A DNA stretch of 64,000 nucleotides from Camillea tinctor (lineage: Eukaryota > Ascomycota > Sordariomycetes > Xylariales > Xylariaceae): positions 120,976 through 184,975 of the forward strand of contig MU394129.1 in assembly GCA_022578605.1 (NCBI GenBank), written 5' to 3'. The position numbers and the translations under genes are program-made. The notes under the pieces are model-generated. The model was not told where the DNA came from and did not search any database. It worked only from the letters and a program-made list of their open reading frames with translations. Positions 35,481 through 48,378 of the stretch are shown here, in pieces (within the stretch, counting starts at the first letter, position 1; every line of letters starts with the position of its first letter).

Positions 35481-38400
35481 ATGGGCGGATGGGACGTGTA
35501 TTGTGCTCTCTGCGGGAGTATAACTAGGGATGACTACCGAGACGGAGCCGACGAGGGCGCCGGAAACCAACCGCGCGAGCCCTTAGAGGACACCTCCTGG
35601 CTCGGCGACATCAGAATCATCGGAGAGAATCCCGAGTGCTTGTATCCTAGCAAGTATGACTTGCTCCCACCCATACTACTTCTACTCTTACCTTTGCTAA
35701 TCCCAGTTGGTAGGATATACATCGGCAAGACGACCAGGTACGATGACTGGGGCTACTTCGATGAAGTCGAAGCCGGAGGTGATCTTCACTTCTTCAACGA
35801 AGACCCCAAGACTCTACGCGTGTAAGCAGGCCACCTTCGCCCTGTGAGCCTTAGGTTTTGGAAACTTAGTTGAATGATAAATGGCTAGGTACGACAACGA
35901 GGAAGGGAACCCTCTCGCCATACCCCTCCACGCCGCCTGCTTGGAGCTCCTCCAAGTCATCCTCGGCCCCGACGACATCGACCGCGATATTTTATACGAG
36001 ACGCTCAAGTCCCTCGTCTCGGACGCCAACAACAAGGCCCTCGCCCTCGTCGACTACGGCTCCATCGCCGCCCACCAGGACCAGTACTGGGACCCGATCC
36101 GCGCCCCCGAGGCCTACGAGGCGCGACCTACGTCGATCCCCCGGCTGGCGCGGTACTACGGCGCGCTTCCCGTGCTGCAGGATGTCGTCGGTGATAAGAC
36201 GGCTGACGCCGACGAACAGGCACAAGCGCCAGTACCCAGCAAGGACCCCTTCGGCCGTCTGCCCGTCGAACTACTGTCACTCGTCATGGCTAACCTGGAC
36301 ATGTCCAGCGTGATAAATTTCAAGTGCGCCTCCCGCGCCGCTTCGCGCGTCGTGCTGGGGCCCGCGTTCTGGCGCGCCCGCGTAAGGGATTACATGCCCT
36401 GGCTGTACGATTTCCCGGCCTCGCCGCTGCTCAATAGTGGTCAAGACACCTCTACCCCTACCACTGCCACCAACATCAACTGGGCGCGCGTATACCACGA
36501 CCTCCTGCGCGCAAGCGAGCCTTGGTCTCCGTCCTCTGGTAACGATAAGAGTATCCGCGGCCTCGTCAACAGACGCCGCATATGGCCCATTGCGCAGCAG
36601 ATCGCGGCGCCGTACCGCGCGCGACAAGCACGTAAAACTAAATCCAGCATCACCGACACGTCACTCCTGGACACGGCGACGTCGACGCCCCTGTGGAGGC
36701 TGGTCACGCCGGAGCCGCGGGACACGGCGTCGGGGAAGGTAGCGCTGCTGGGGGAAGGGAGGGGGGAGGTGCGGTTGGATGTGCACTGGAATGAAAAGGG
36801 GGAGTTGGCTGGGATGAGTGTGATTAGGGATGGGGAGGGGGAAGGGAAGGGAGACAATAATAATGTTATCGGCCAGAGGGACTCGTTCGCGCGCACAGAT
36901 GAAGTGCGAATCCGCGCGGACGACTGGCTCGCCGGGTTTGTAGTCACGAGCGAGGAGCGCGTGGACTCGGATGCGCAGCAGAAGCGCGAAGCCCAGACAA
37001 CAAGCCGTCGCGTAACCGGCCTGCAGATCCTATTCACCCGCCACGAACCCGCGCAACTGGGCGCCTCCCCGCCCGAAGCCGATATGCGGCTCATCCGCGT
37101 CTCGGGCGGGAAATGCGTCGTCGGGCTGCTGGCGCGCTGGTCGGCGGAGGAAGGGGGCGGGCTGGCGAAGCTCGCGCTGCTGGAGCAGCCTGCTGCTTCT
37201 ATCTCCCCCGAACGCACGCGCGATCTCCGCGCCCCCGAGTATAACCCCCACTGCACGCCGTACCTCTGGCGGTCCTCCCTCCCGCCTCCCCCGCTCCACC
37301 CCTCGGAGCATGAGACGGGGTACTGGAGCCACGACCTCAAACCCGACGTGAGCCCCGTGGAGCACCTGTCTTTCCTGCCTCCCCCGGGGGCCGCGCTCAC
37401 GTCCCTCGCGGCAGACGTGCAGCTCGGCGCGTTCGAGGCGCGGTTCTCGGATGGAGGGGCAAGGCGGATCGGGCCACGGCCGGCGGCGGTGAAGAGGATG
37501 CGTATCGATGGCGCAGGGGGCGAGCGCGTGGTGGCCGTGGTGTGGTATGTGGATTACTTGCCGAACGCGCTGCGGGTGAGAACGAACTGGGGGAGGGAGA
37601 TGTGCGTTGGGCATGCGTGGCGGAGGGGCACGGGTAGGTTTCTCATACACATCATTGCTTGCTCGCCGACTAACGGAGTCACAGTCCACCAAGACAACCC
37701 CGAGTCCCTCATCGCAGGCCTGTACGCCCACTGGGGCGAGCGCCACACCCCGAAAACGCGCCTCGAAGCCGTGGGGGCGCTGCGTATCCCCCGCGCCGAG
37801 GCCAACCCCGAAACGGATATCCTCGTATCTCCCGACGCAACAGCATCACCAACAACCGCAGAGAACGACGACTTCCCCTGGGACCCGTCCCCGCCATCCC
37901 CCAGCCTCCGCGCCTCCGGCCCCGTGTTCGGACAACACGAGCTCGTGGACCGGTGGACCCAGCGCCGCACGCCGGTCCCGGGGCCGGGGTCGTGGGCGTG
38001 CTGGGCGGACCTAAGACAGCGCGCGGGGGCGGTGAGCGAGGTGCGCGCTACGCTGTGCCACGGGGTCAAGGACAGCGGGGCGCTGCCGCTTTCGGGGGTC
38101 GGGTTCCGGTTCGCAGGAGGGGAGGGGGGAGAAGAAGAAGTGAGTATCGGGCCGAGCGAGTTCGCGAGCCCGGATGGGTGGTGCTGGTGCCACCTCGAAG
38201 GAGGAATAGCGGAGAGGGAGGGGGGCAGACCGCATTACATGCACGAGACGTGGAGGCTGGGAGACGGGGAAACGTTGAGGAGTTTGAGGGTTTGGGTTGG
38301 GGAGCTGGGCGAGCTGGTGAGGATGCAGTTCACGGCTTCGGGAAGAGAAGGAGGGCAAGGGGTCAATGAGAGTCCGGCGTGGGGACGCTGCGAGGGTGTG

Positions 38401-38544
38401 TCGGTGGGGGAGATGCTGTTCGGAGAGGGAGAGGAGAGAGTGGCGGGGATAAAGTTCTACATGGGCGATAATAAGAGGAATGTCACGAGGGGGGATACGA
38501 TAGTGGTAGCTGTTCAGGGGATGGTTGCTGTGGATGGGGCGTAG
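35481..38544 (+). CDS. F-box protein, large fungal type
   Basis: Four exons, 35481-35653, 35714-35821, 35889-37633 and 37685-38544, code for 961 residues. The N terminus MGGWDVYCALCGS..., the phrase DTSWLGDIRIIGENP and a later RYDDWG segment mark a widespread Pezizomycotina F-box family. An F-box lies at about 213-255 (DPFGRLPVELLSLVMANLDMSS). F-box proteins bind Skp1 and present substrates to the SCF ubiquitin ligase; the rest of the protein is the likely substrate-binding part, with no named fold that I recognise. Introns 1 (60 bases) and 3 (51 bases) are multiples of three and stop-free, so retention would keep the frame; I call them introns because of GT..AG ends and the GCTAATC and GACTAACG branch points. 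Intron 2 (67 bases) is required to join the frames. Confidence 0.85.
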
Positions 38545-39333
38545 GAGGTGGAAGGTGAAAGAGCAATAGGGGGGAGGATGCGCGATGGGATAGGGGGTTC
38601 AAGGGATGAAGGGTAAAAAAAGAAAGGAAAGGAAAAGAATTGGTATATAGCAAAACTGAAAAAGAAAAAAAAAATTTAAGGGGGAGGGGGAGATAGGGGG
38701 CTTTGGTACGGCGACTTGGTAAATGCGTGTTAATAGTCATAGGAGACTACGTAGGTACGTTTGTCTACAGTATTACTTGCAATATATGTCTCTCTTTATA
38801 CTCGGGGGGAGAGTAGACATTCCTTCTTATACCTTCAGGGCGCGTACGTATGCACTCATCTCATACCCCTTAACCTTATGCCGCATTTCACTAGATGTAC
38901 AGAACGACGAATACAACATGACTTCGTATTGGTTTTACTTTAAGTGTGATTTGTACATGTGTTTGCATCACGCGCTACATGTCACTTACAGACCGAATTA
39001 ACGAGGTATGAATTGAGGGGTTGATGAAAAGCTATCTTAGGCAACTATATAACTACATACCATCTCTCGCTCGATGCCCCATCTCCTTTCCCTTCCTGGT
39101 ATCTTCCTTTCGTACAATGTCCTAGTTGAACCCTCCCATAGGTATACCATATCTGCCTTCTCCGCTTCCGGGATTGACTTCCTTTCCCCCTTATCCCCCT
39201 TAACAGAAGAACCAGTCCAATAATCCTACACCCTACCCTATTATATACACGAATTAAACATACATAAACCCCGTCCCCTCCCCTTTTTTTACCTATCCAC
39301 CTCTCCTTCACAACCCCTCAGCTCCCCATCCCT
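38545..39333. other. Intergenic between convergent genes
   Basis: About 790 bases between the 3' ends of the F-box gene and the minus-strand gene. Purine-rich near 38545-38700, A+T-leaning after. Nothing else seen. Confidence 0.5.
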
Positions 39334-41103
39334 TCAATAAAGAAACTCATTCGACCCCAGCGGCACATCCTCATACGAAACATCCTTCCTCTGCCTCCGC
39401 GACCTCGGCGTAATAACCTCCTCCAGCGGCGGTATCCCCTCGTCATCCTCCACAATCTCCCCCTCCTCGCGGTACGACTCGTCGTCGTCGTCGTTCCGCA
39501 GATCGCTGGCCACGAACAAGGGCCCCGCGGGGAGCGTGGTCTGGATCGTCACGCCCTTGCCCTTCCTGCCGCCGCCGCTAGCTGAACTCTTGCTGCTCGA
39601 CGCCACGGCGGGCTTGTACGCGGACTTCTTGGGCGTCGCGGTGGCGGAGCCGCTCGGCTTGCGCACCGAGAACATCTCGTCCAGGTGGCGCTGCGTTTTG
39701 TCGGGGACTTTGCGCGCCGGGGTGGTGGGGACGGGCCGCGTGGGGAGCGCCGACGGCTCGTTGACGACCGTCTCCACGCTGCTGCTGCTGCTGCCGCTGC
39801 AGGAGTTCCGGCGGTTGCTGCCTGGGTCCTTGGACGTGCTGGTCCGGGCGGGCTGGTTGATCGGTGGTGCTGGCTCCTTGCCCTTGTCGCGGGCGGTGGC
39901 GGGGCTCTTTGGAGGCGAGGCGGGGCGGTGCGGCTCGGGTGGTGCGGGGAGGTCGTGGGCAGGGCCGTCGATGTTGACTATTCGGAAAAGGGGTTAGGGA
40001 AACTGGGACGAAGTCATGAGTAGATGTCGAGGCTTGGTGTAACTTACGTTCTTCAGTTGCGTCGGTCACTAGTTCGAAGCGGGAAGGAGAGAGTTTCATG
40101 TTAGAATTTGTTTTTGTATTGTGAACAAAAATAGGGGAGGAGGGGGGGGGGGTGAGAGATGTGAGATGCTTACCTCTCCAGGAGAATTTCTGGAATATCT
40201 TAGCATTATCTTTGACACCGTGCCCGGGGATGCTAAAATGCTCTTCCGCCCTGCACGGTGTGAAAGGGTATATATCGAACCATATCATGTCTTGCTTGAA
40301 CTCTTTTTTGCACCTTTCACGCTCGCAGCGGAGGACATAGAAGCCCTCGTGGCCCTCGTATTTGAAAACACATTCTCCCTCTTTTAATTGGCTGAGGGTT
40401 AAGACACGATTGCTGCCCTATATATTGTGAGTTAAAACAGCTTTGAGAAACGGGCAGAAAGGGAGATGCGTACTTGCTCGGCATTCTTTGTTCGTTTGTT
40501 TGTTGTCTTTGAGCCCTCTGCATGATCGAGTCGTCGCTTGTTGGAGACATCTGCAGGTGAAGTCATTGGCATTGTGAATGACCTGAAAGATCTCACACTT
40601 TCACTGCTGTCCCCACGATTAGCCCCTTCAATCGGCGCCATTGGTGCTCCTGAAGCGCCTGTTGTGCTTGGCACGGGATCTGGCACAGGAGCTGGGACGG
40701 AGGGTTCATCTATGTCCATAGCACATTCTTTCGATGCAGACTGAGGTGTGAGCGGCTCGCTGCGGCGCTGTTCATGTTCCGGTAAAGGAAGAGTTGGTTC
40801 CTCATAACCACAAAACTCCTTTTCAAGATCGTTGAGGATTCCAGTAACTATGGTTGGTAGGTCACGCCGGAGCGTTTGCAAGTAATCGTGCCATGTTTGT
40901 TCCCAGACAAGACTTTGCTTTTGGCGGTAGACGCGTATGAAATCGGGATCATCGCTCATTACCTGTGGCGAGATGTCCCGGAGCTGCTTCATCATCCGAA
41001 GGTCCTCATCCTTCAGTCTTTTCGCGATCATCAAGCGAATATTTTCAAGACTCTTAGCACTAAAATGTGCGGCGACGACGTCGGGAGGAGTGACCGACGC
41101 CAT
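39334..41103 (-). CDS. Uncharacterised protein with Cys/His cluster
   Basis: Four exons on the minus strand, 41103-40474, 40417-40174, 40068-40048 (only 21 bases) and 39977-39334, sum to 1539 bases or 512 residues. The first 115 residues are helical and charged (SLENIRLMIAKRLKDEDLRMMKQLRDISPQ). A Ser/Pro linker and a basic patch (NKRRLDHAEGSKTTNKRTK) that may be a nuclear signal follow. Exon 2 encodes a compact domain with C241, C246, C265, H270 and H276 (LRCERERCKKEF...CRAEEHF...GHG), a spacing suggestive of zinc binding. The C-terminal half is disordered with a PARKVPDKTQRHLDEMFSVRK segment and an acidic stretch. I do not recognise a named family; a nuclear regulatory or chromatin role is only a guess. 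Confidence 0.78.
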
Positions 41104-42875
41104 ATCCAGAAATTCCCACTCTAGCGATGGAACGATGAGTGGATGGAGGAAGCACTAATACTGTATTTGTGAATATATAGGAACGTATGTGCTGTGTATC
41201 AAATAAATTTAATTCAGATGGTTTGAATAAATAGATAGAAAATAGTATTGTTTATAAAGTGTGGCTGGTTCCAGCGAATGGGTTGGGTTGGTATAGCTGT
41301 AACCTGATAATTATATTTTCTTGGTGGCAAACTTGATCAGTGGTACTGCTTTGCATTTATATAGGTCGACAAGATGAAGCGGCCCGATTGGTTGCACTCG
41401 GGTAGTAATTCCTATAGAATATACCGGGCCGACAAACATAGAAATAGTAAAATATGGAAGAGAGAGAGAAAAGGGGGGAGGGGGGTAAAAGAGCAGAAGG
41501 GTTAGCATGTTTGAGGTAGATCCTAGGATATGATCAACAGCCGTATCTTTCTATTATCACTTCTACAACGTACGACTTTGCAAAGAACCTTGTCCAGTTG
41601 AGCTGCGGAATTCATAGGAGGAGAGGAACTCCAAGTCTCTCCAAGTGGTTGTTGGTATCAAAGTTACGTATCAAAGTCCTAGATCTAATAACCAACTACT
41701 ACATTGAATCAGGTGCATTAGTATGGGTGCCTAGATGTAGAGTTCGTCACATGCGAGTCAAGACCATTCAAGAACGCACCCAGTATTTCTTAGATGCGGT
41801 CCTATAAACTGGCCTGGCTATGTGACTATGTCTGTTTCATGGCAACTCACGACAACTTTCTGAGGGCGTGGCGGTTAAAGATACGCAAATAGGACTAGCG
41901 GATACTGAGAGCTGAACCTGCGGACTCGGGGAACTTAATAAGATGGCTGGATGGTTGTCAGAAAAAGAGGGGAGAGAAGCAATTTAATAAAAATCCCATT
42001 CATTTTGGACCTTGTTTATGGGGTAAAATCGTCTTAAATTGTTTACAAAACTCCTTCTTCAAGCCATAGATGATAACATAATATGCAACTAGCAACCAAC
42101 TGCATTTTCAGCATTGAGTGATACTACCTTCCCCTCCTCCCCCCTGTCTCGTTATATGGCTTTGCAGCTTATCATCCCTGACCGATGCTTGGGAGATAAA
42201 ACTCGGTACCCAGACTGGGCAGACAGGCAGACAAGGCAGAATAGCATTGCTGATGGGAAGGCCTCCTACTCAATGCATGACAGCTACATTATGGAGAGAC
42301 GACCAGTAATGCTTTGCCACATTAACCCTCCGTCTCCAAAAATCATGTCACGGAAAAGGAGAGAGTATGCAGTATTAAAAGTCAGGTAAACGCGGATTCG
42401 AGTATAAGTACCTATGCCAAGAATGACCTGTCGATAACATAAATGCCACACCAAAAACAATCTAGAACACAAAGAAAAAATAATCAGGGAGAAAGAAAAA
42501 GCAAAAAATGGTCAAGTTTATTTTGACGTAGCGCGAGTAGCGAGATATTTCATGGTCATCCTCATAATAACTTTTTAGTTTAATATAGCAATTCTATAAC
42601 TAACCAAAATATCCTACGACATGTAAATTCATAACACCTTCGTCTTTGTTGAGAAGTTTACGTGGACCATATGCACCCATGCATTTACACGCGAGCGAAT
42701 ATTTATGTTTCCATATGACTGGGCGGCAAACCCCAAGTTTCTCATCTCCATTTTCCAGTTCTTCATTTGAAGGAAAGTGTCGTATTATCTTAGATCTAAA
42801 GAACGATATTATTGTTCCCAGTTTACTGGGGATTCTCCCCTTCGTCACGGGAATATTATTGTTTATGTTCTATAA

Positions 42876-42896
42876 CAGCAGCAGCAGCAGCAGCAG
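42876..42896. repeat. (CAG)7 microsatellite
   Basis: Seven perfect CAG units in non-coding DNA; adjacent frames are short and not gene-like. Confidence 0.95.
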
Positions 42897-44497
42897 CATG
42901 TCGGGGTATGGCCCCGACTGCTAGGAAAGGTTGCCGTTGAGCAGACGGACATATTATAGCGTGGCTCTGCATCCATAGGAAGTCGGGAACTTGTATACTG
43001 TCCATCCTGACACCATGGTAGGACATAGATTCGTCGCAGTAGTAGAGCCGAGAGAGATGTAATTCTCTCTCTGTCTCTATTTTTCTTTTAAACAAAGGTA
43101 GCTTGGAACCCAGACATGAGTTCTTTATGTAGCCCACGAAGTAATCATATAAAGTAAAAAGGTAGGTGTCGAAGTAACTTAGTTCAAGTTACCCAACCCA
43201 CTTATGTGTTCGACTAGGCAAACATGAGGGCACACATAACAGTAGGGAGGTATCGGCCGCAGTTGTCAGTGTATCAAATGTATCAGAGAAGAATGAATTA
43301 GTAGAGAATCTTTACTCTCGAAGGGTCCGGGGCATCGACAACCATTTTATACCCATTTATAGTGGGTCCTCCGATTCGGAGTGCCAGTGGCATCCCGGGT
43401 AGTCCCGTTCCTAAGGATGTGCAAATACTTGCATGCATAATAGTATCACATCACTTGACCTAAAGGTTTAAGTACCTATGTAGGTATACAGCCAAGACGG
43501 TGTATAATATGGATCGTCTATACTTTTTTTTTTTCACTTTGTTTCCTAGTGACTAGAATAAGCGACTTGGCATGTGATTGTAGGGAATACAAGTAGAAAC
43601 CTACTTGATTTTGATTGTGTTTCTTCTATAAGCAGTTCCGTCAATAATCGAAAGATACACTCAAGTGGAGTCTATTGTGGAATATCGACAAGGGGAAAAA
43701 AGGGCTTGGGTTACGCCAGAACATCTACAACTATCTAGAGAAGTTCGTGCACAGTTAGACTAAGTGGGTTAGAATATAGAAGTACGCTTCTGCCACGCCA
43801 TTCCGCTAAAATTTACCACTTTATGATATATTGAGCGGTATGTAGGGAGGTAGGTAGATGGACGGAGTACTTGCTAGTTTTGAGGTTGTGTACAGAGAGA
43901 GGAGAATGGTTGGCCTAGTATATGGTATTGCACGCCAAGGTTAGCATCAACTCGAGACTATTCGTAGTAGGAACTATTTTCCTGTTGTATCTACTTACAT
44001 ATATAAAAACTTATATATAAAAAACATCACGATACACCTGGGCGGTTAGGTTGGTATACACCGGGTCAGTGCGTGTAAGTGTAACGAGTTCGTCAGCGCA
44101 AATCTGCATCACCCAGTGTAAACGAGTCAAAACTGCTTGGCATTCTAAGTGGCACTTAGCTCAGCGCCTGACTATACACCTAAAATTATTAGTGAGACTT
44201 CTAGCGCGGGCCAAACAATAAAAAAAGGTTCATTAGCCTGAAAAATATGCCGGGATGTTTAATGGCAGCGCATCGGCGAGATCGCGTAATGGCGTCGCAT
44301 TCGTGCGTAGAAACTTTACACACATATAAATGGCGATAGACATGTGCTAGTTAGATGCGAACTTGACCGGATTCAGGGTGAGCAACAGGAACTATTGGCG
44401 ATTGAAATGGTGCCGCAAGCAAGAAAGTCGCTAATGTTAACGTCATGAATTCCGCATCCGGAAATTTGAGCTCGTTTAGTTCTTGTTGCGTAGCCTT

Positions 44498-44527
44498 GAC
44501 GATGATGACGACGATGATGATGATGAT
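44498..44527. repeat. GAC/GAT trinucleotide microsatellite
   Basis: Ten units of GAY, mostly GAT, in non-coding DNA. Confidence 0.93.
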
Positions 44528-45654
44528 TCGATTTCTATTTCTATTTCTTCGCAAAGCTTTTTAATTTGTTGTTCATCATGTCGGCATTGGTGTGCGCCTA
44601 ATTGTAGATTAATTGATATATCCGAGTGACGGTGTTCCAATGTTTACATTGAAAGAATACTTTTTTGGGTAGTGTAATACGACAAGTATAATATAGAAAG
44701 GAATGCGCCAGCACAAGCCCATTACAAGCAATAAAATCTGTGTCCAGCTTTATCCCTGCTTTGCTTCCGGTAGGGGGGATTCCCCCGCATGCATTGGACA
44801 GGGGTGCATAGCTAGATCAAGAGCTCCAGATAGCTATGACGTACAAGACTATTGACAGTACACTATGGTTTCACGTCATAAGCAGCGAAACTCGATGTGC
44901 CTTCCGCATCATGACCCTTACCAGAGCTGCATCTCCAGTCGATATCTCCTGTCATAGGTGCTAAGTCAAGTAGTACACGTAACTGAGCATGTAACTAGCT
45001 AGGTAGATACTTCCCAATCGTCATACCGATTTCAGACAACGAGCAAGGGATTGGCGCTAAAAAGAACTTGAGGCATGCGACTACCCGGTAGTTGAGTCAG
45101 GAAAACAAGAAACATTAAGAAACATGGGAAGTAACAACTTAACTAGGTTAGGTACCTAGGTATATAGTAAGGTGTAAGGCAATAATTTATTTAGACTTCT
45201 CTGTCTCTCTCCCTCTTCCTTTCAAGACCAGCCTCCTTCCTTTATTCTTCCCCCCTTTACTCTTCCCCCCCTTTTCCGAGGATTATTCTAATTTTGACAT
45301 TCTGACATTTTGACATAGGTTGGCTTGTATGTATTGACCTCGCATTCCCTCCCATCTAGTCTTCCTTCTGTTTTCCCCTTTCCTTCCTAGTATACATCAT
45401 ATACTATACTATACTATACTTCACTATACCCATACGATATCATACCTAACATTCCTAATTGAACCTAGGTACATAGCCTACAACCTTTAATATACGTTAC
45501 AACCCAGATACCCAAGATACCAAAGATACTAAAGATACCCTCATACTCTCGTATCCTCATATCCTGATATTAAAACGATTACTACCTACTCTACATATAC
45601 GCACGCGCCTACGTCCAAGCCTAGATAACTTGTCTCGATACGGTGACCGTACCA

Positions 45655-48306
45655 ATGGCTTCCGTTAATAAACCTACCGATACCAAGCAGAAGGAGTCCG
45701 ATGTGGACCGCAAGTTGCAGATCTACGGTATCATCAGCGCCTTTCAACGAGGCAAGGTGCCTTCGGTAAGTCATTCATTTCCTTCATTCATTATTACAAC
45801 TCCAGGTACCTAATTAGTTATGCTATCGACAGAACGACCAGATCGATGTCGCTCTCAACAGCTTCCTTGCCTCGAAACCTCTAGCGAGCCCTTCTAAGAA
45901 GCTCTCCGAAGAGGGCCGCGCACTGGTGGCTGACTTCAAAGATGTGGTTGAGCAAGCCAAGCTGCTACTCCTAACCAAGAATGAGGGCAATCTTCTACAA
46001 GACTTCATATGGCAAACCCAGCAGTTCGACCCCAAGGCCGTGAACAAGCCCGAAGTCCCCTTGGACAAGCAGACAGCCCAGCAACATGGCGACAAGGCAC
46101 TGGAGGGCTTGAGGACCTTGGGGACTCTGCTTATTACCAATGGCCAGTTCCGTAAACTACGTAAGTCATGACATGCCATCATCCCACTTCGTAGTATAAA
46201 TACTTATCGTACACTCCCTATATAGTGAAGGATGCTACTATCCTCCTGCGCGATATGGCTGGAGATGCTGCCTCCAATGCCGCAACCAGGGTCAAGCCCT
46301 CGGGTGATGCGCTGGCCCAGATCGATCAGCCTGCCGACGATAACACTTGGCACGATGCCCCCAACTTCTCCAAGGACAGTGTCAAATCTCAGTTACAGAA
46401 TGTCTACAAGAGAAGCCCTGCTGAGGATGCTAAGGCCGCTGCTACATCCGGAGTCGAAACTGCCCAACAACCCTCCGCTACGGCCACAGACTCTGCCCAA
46501 GTCGCCAAGCGAAATATTTCCCCAGAGACCAAGGAAGCCCTGAAGAAATCTGCTGCCGAGTACCGCGCTCGTACCAAAGAATATCTGTCTAAGAAGGTCC
46601 CTCAGGATCGACGTGAACAGACAGTCTGGCGTCTCAAGGTAGCTATTAGATCTATCCCGTTTTGCGGAGATAAAGCTAACAATTGGGTCTAGAAAATGAT
46701 TCTCGAGTGCCAGCAACACTCGGACTATCAGCAGGCAATTTCCACTCTGCTCGATTTAGCAGAAGTCTATGGCAAGCATGGAAAGTCTATAACCACCGAT
46801 GGCACGGGCTCTCTTAAGGGGGCACGGTCGGCGCTGGCCATCGCTGAGGCTGACCTTAAGGTATGTATATGACCCTATATATGAGTTTCATAATATATCG
46901 CAATGCTAACTCGAGTTCAGACTCTGATTGAGCGTTTTGCCAATGGAACATCAAGCGATGACCTCTGGTCCTCCGTCAACGCTATTTATGACGCTGCCCA
47001 CGAGGATCCCGAGCTGAAGGATTGGTTCAAGTCTCTTGATAGCTACATCCGTAGATGTCTCAAGGAGCAGGGTTATATCATCGATGAAGCATCGAACGAG
47101 GAATGGCATCGCCTATACGATAATGGCAACTACCTTCTCCGCGAAAAGTACAAGACTCAGACGGACCGAATCGTTGACGAAGTCAAATTCTTCGCTGAGC
47201 AGTTTGACCACGATGCCCAGAACAAGGCGTTTGCCGCTTCTCTACAGAAGTTATTCAAGGATCTCGGTAATGACCAGGACGGCAAGCCAACTTTCAAGCC
47301 GCACCTAGTCAAGGATTTGACTGAGACCATCCTCCCTGCCGCGTTCGAGAAAATAGCTTACATTCCCGTTCCCCGTATCGAATATTCTGATTCGCAGATC
47401 GACGCCGTGGTGGAGAACCTTGTCCTCGAGAGCGACAACTTCATGCCCAATGTGTTGGAGATCACCAGCGACAATTACTTCCGCTGGGGACGCAAGAACA
47501 TCGACAGCAAGCACAAGAACTCATTCGACGTGAAGGTTACAGGCATTCAGATGGACCTCCGTGACGTGAGCTTTTACGTCAAGCGCAAGCAAGGTTTCCC
47601 TGCCATCACTGATACCGGTGTCGCCAACATTTTCCTCGGTGGCGATGGGTTCAGCTTCCGAATGAAGTTGTCTAGTGCTGATGAAAAGGACAAGCAACAC
47701 TTCTTCAAGATCGACAAGGTCGACGTCGAGGTCAAGCACCTCCAGGTCAAGCTTGTGAAGTCGAACCACAAGCTGCTCTTTGGTCTCTTCAAGCCTATCA
47801 TGCTTAAGGTTCTCCGCCCTGTCATTCAGAAGACGGCGGAGAAGCAAATTAAAGATCAGTTCAACCAATTCGACCAAATGCTCTATCTGGTCAAGCAAGA
47901 AGCGGACCGCGCCCTCGAAGAGGCCAGATCCGACCCCGAGAATGTCCCCAACATCTACCGACGCTACGTTGCAGCCAGCCAGAAGCAGCTGCTCCAGGGC
48001 AAGCAGAAGGCAGAAGAAGTGGCATCCGATAAGAAGGTCAACATGGCTATCACTAAGGACGAGAGCATCTTCCCTAACATCCACCTGCCCGGCGGTATCA
48101 GTTCCAAAGCCACTGAGTACAAGGAGCTGGCCGCCAAGGGCGACAAGTGGGAGAGCCCCGTCTTCTCCATCGGGTCGGCCTCCAGGAGCAGCAAACTACC
48201 AGCAGCCCCCAAGGTTACTCGCAAGCCACACGCTCCGAATGGCCACGCTGCCAACGGTGATCTAACTGTACCTGCATTGAATAACAAGAACACCATTACG
48301 GTTTAG
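45655..48306 (+). CDS. HAM1-like protein (N- and C-terminal HAM1 domains)
   Basis: Five exons, 45655-45765, 45833-46160, 46226-46638, 46693-46860 and 46921-48306, sum to 801 residues. The long helical first half (QIYGIISAFQRGKVPSNDQIDVALNSFL through the SLDSYIRRCLKEQGYIID segment) matches the HAM1-like N-terminal domain. The second half (PNVLEITSDNYFRWGRKN..., VKVTGIQMDLRDVSFYVKRKQGFPAITDTGVANIFLGGDGFSF) matches the HAM1-like C-terminal domain, related to the BPI/LBP-type tubular lipid-binding folds. This family is widespread in fungi; lipid binding or transfer is predicted from fold, not shown. The name should not be confused with the Ham1 nucleotide pyrophosphatase. All introns are 54 to 67 bases. 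The tail (from about residue 779) is a low-complexity repeat unit that recurs after the stop codon. Confidence 0.88.
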
Positions 48307-48378
48307 GAAGCGAATGGCCATGCCGCTCACGGCGGTCTAACTGTGCCTACAGTTAACAAGAACAAGATTACGATTTAG
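48238..48378 (+). repeat. In-frame duplicated C-terminal tail spanning the stop codon
   Basis: The last 22 codons and stop of the HAM1-like gene (48238-48306) are followed, after GAAGCG, by a diverged second copy in the same frame (48313-48378) that ends in its own TAG. The products would be NGHAANGDLTVPALNNKNTITV and NGHAAHGGLTVPTVNKNKITI. The six bases GAAGCG follow both stops. Copy 2 has one codon less. Confidence 0.92.

Larger units (their letters stand above)
41104..45654. other. Long gene-sparse region
   Basis: About 4.5 kb without a supported gene. It includes a CAG microsatellite (42876-42896), a GAC/GAT microsatellite (44498-44527), a GGTACCTAGGTA site (45151-45162), ACTAT repeats near 45405 and a pyrimidine-rich leader before 45655. 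The frame at 44351-44554 (minus) runs into the microsatellite and is not convincing. Confidence 0.5.

Noticed and set aside
36441..37746. Minus-strand frames of 319 and 238 codons opposite the F-box gene
   Set aside because: Open only because of high G+C third positions of the plus-strand gene; composition is unnatural and no splice sites fit.
47521..48084. Minus-strand frame of 187 codons opposite the HAM1-like gene
   Set aside because: Leucine/valine-rich shadow of the conserved plus-strand coding sequence.
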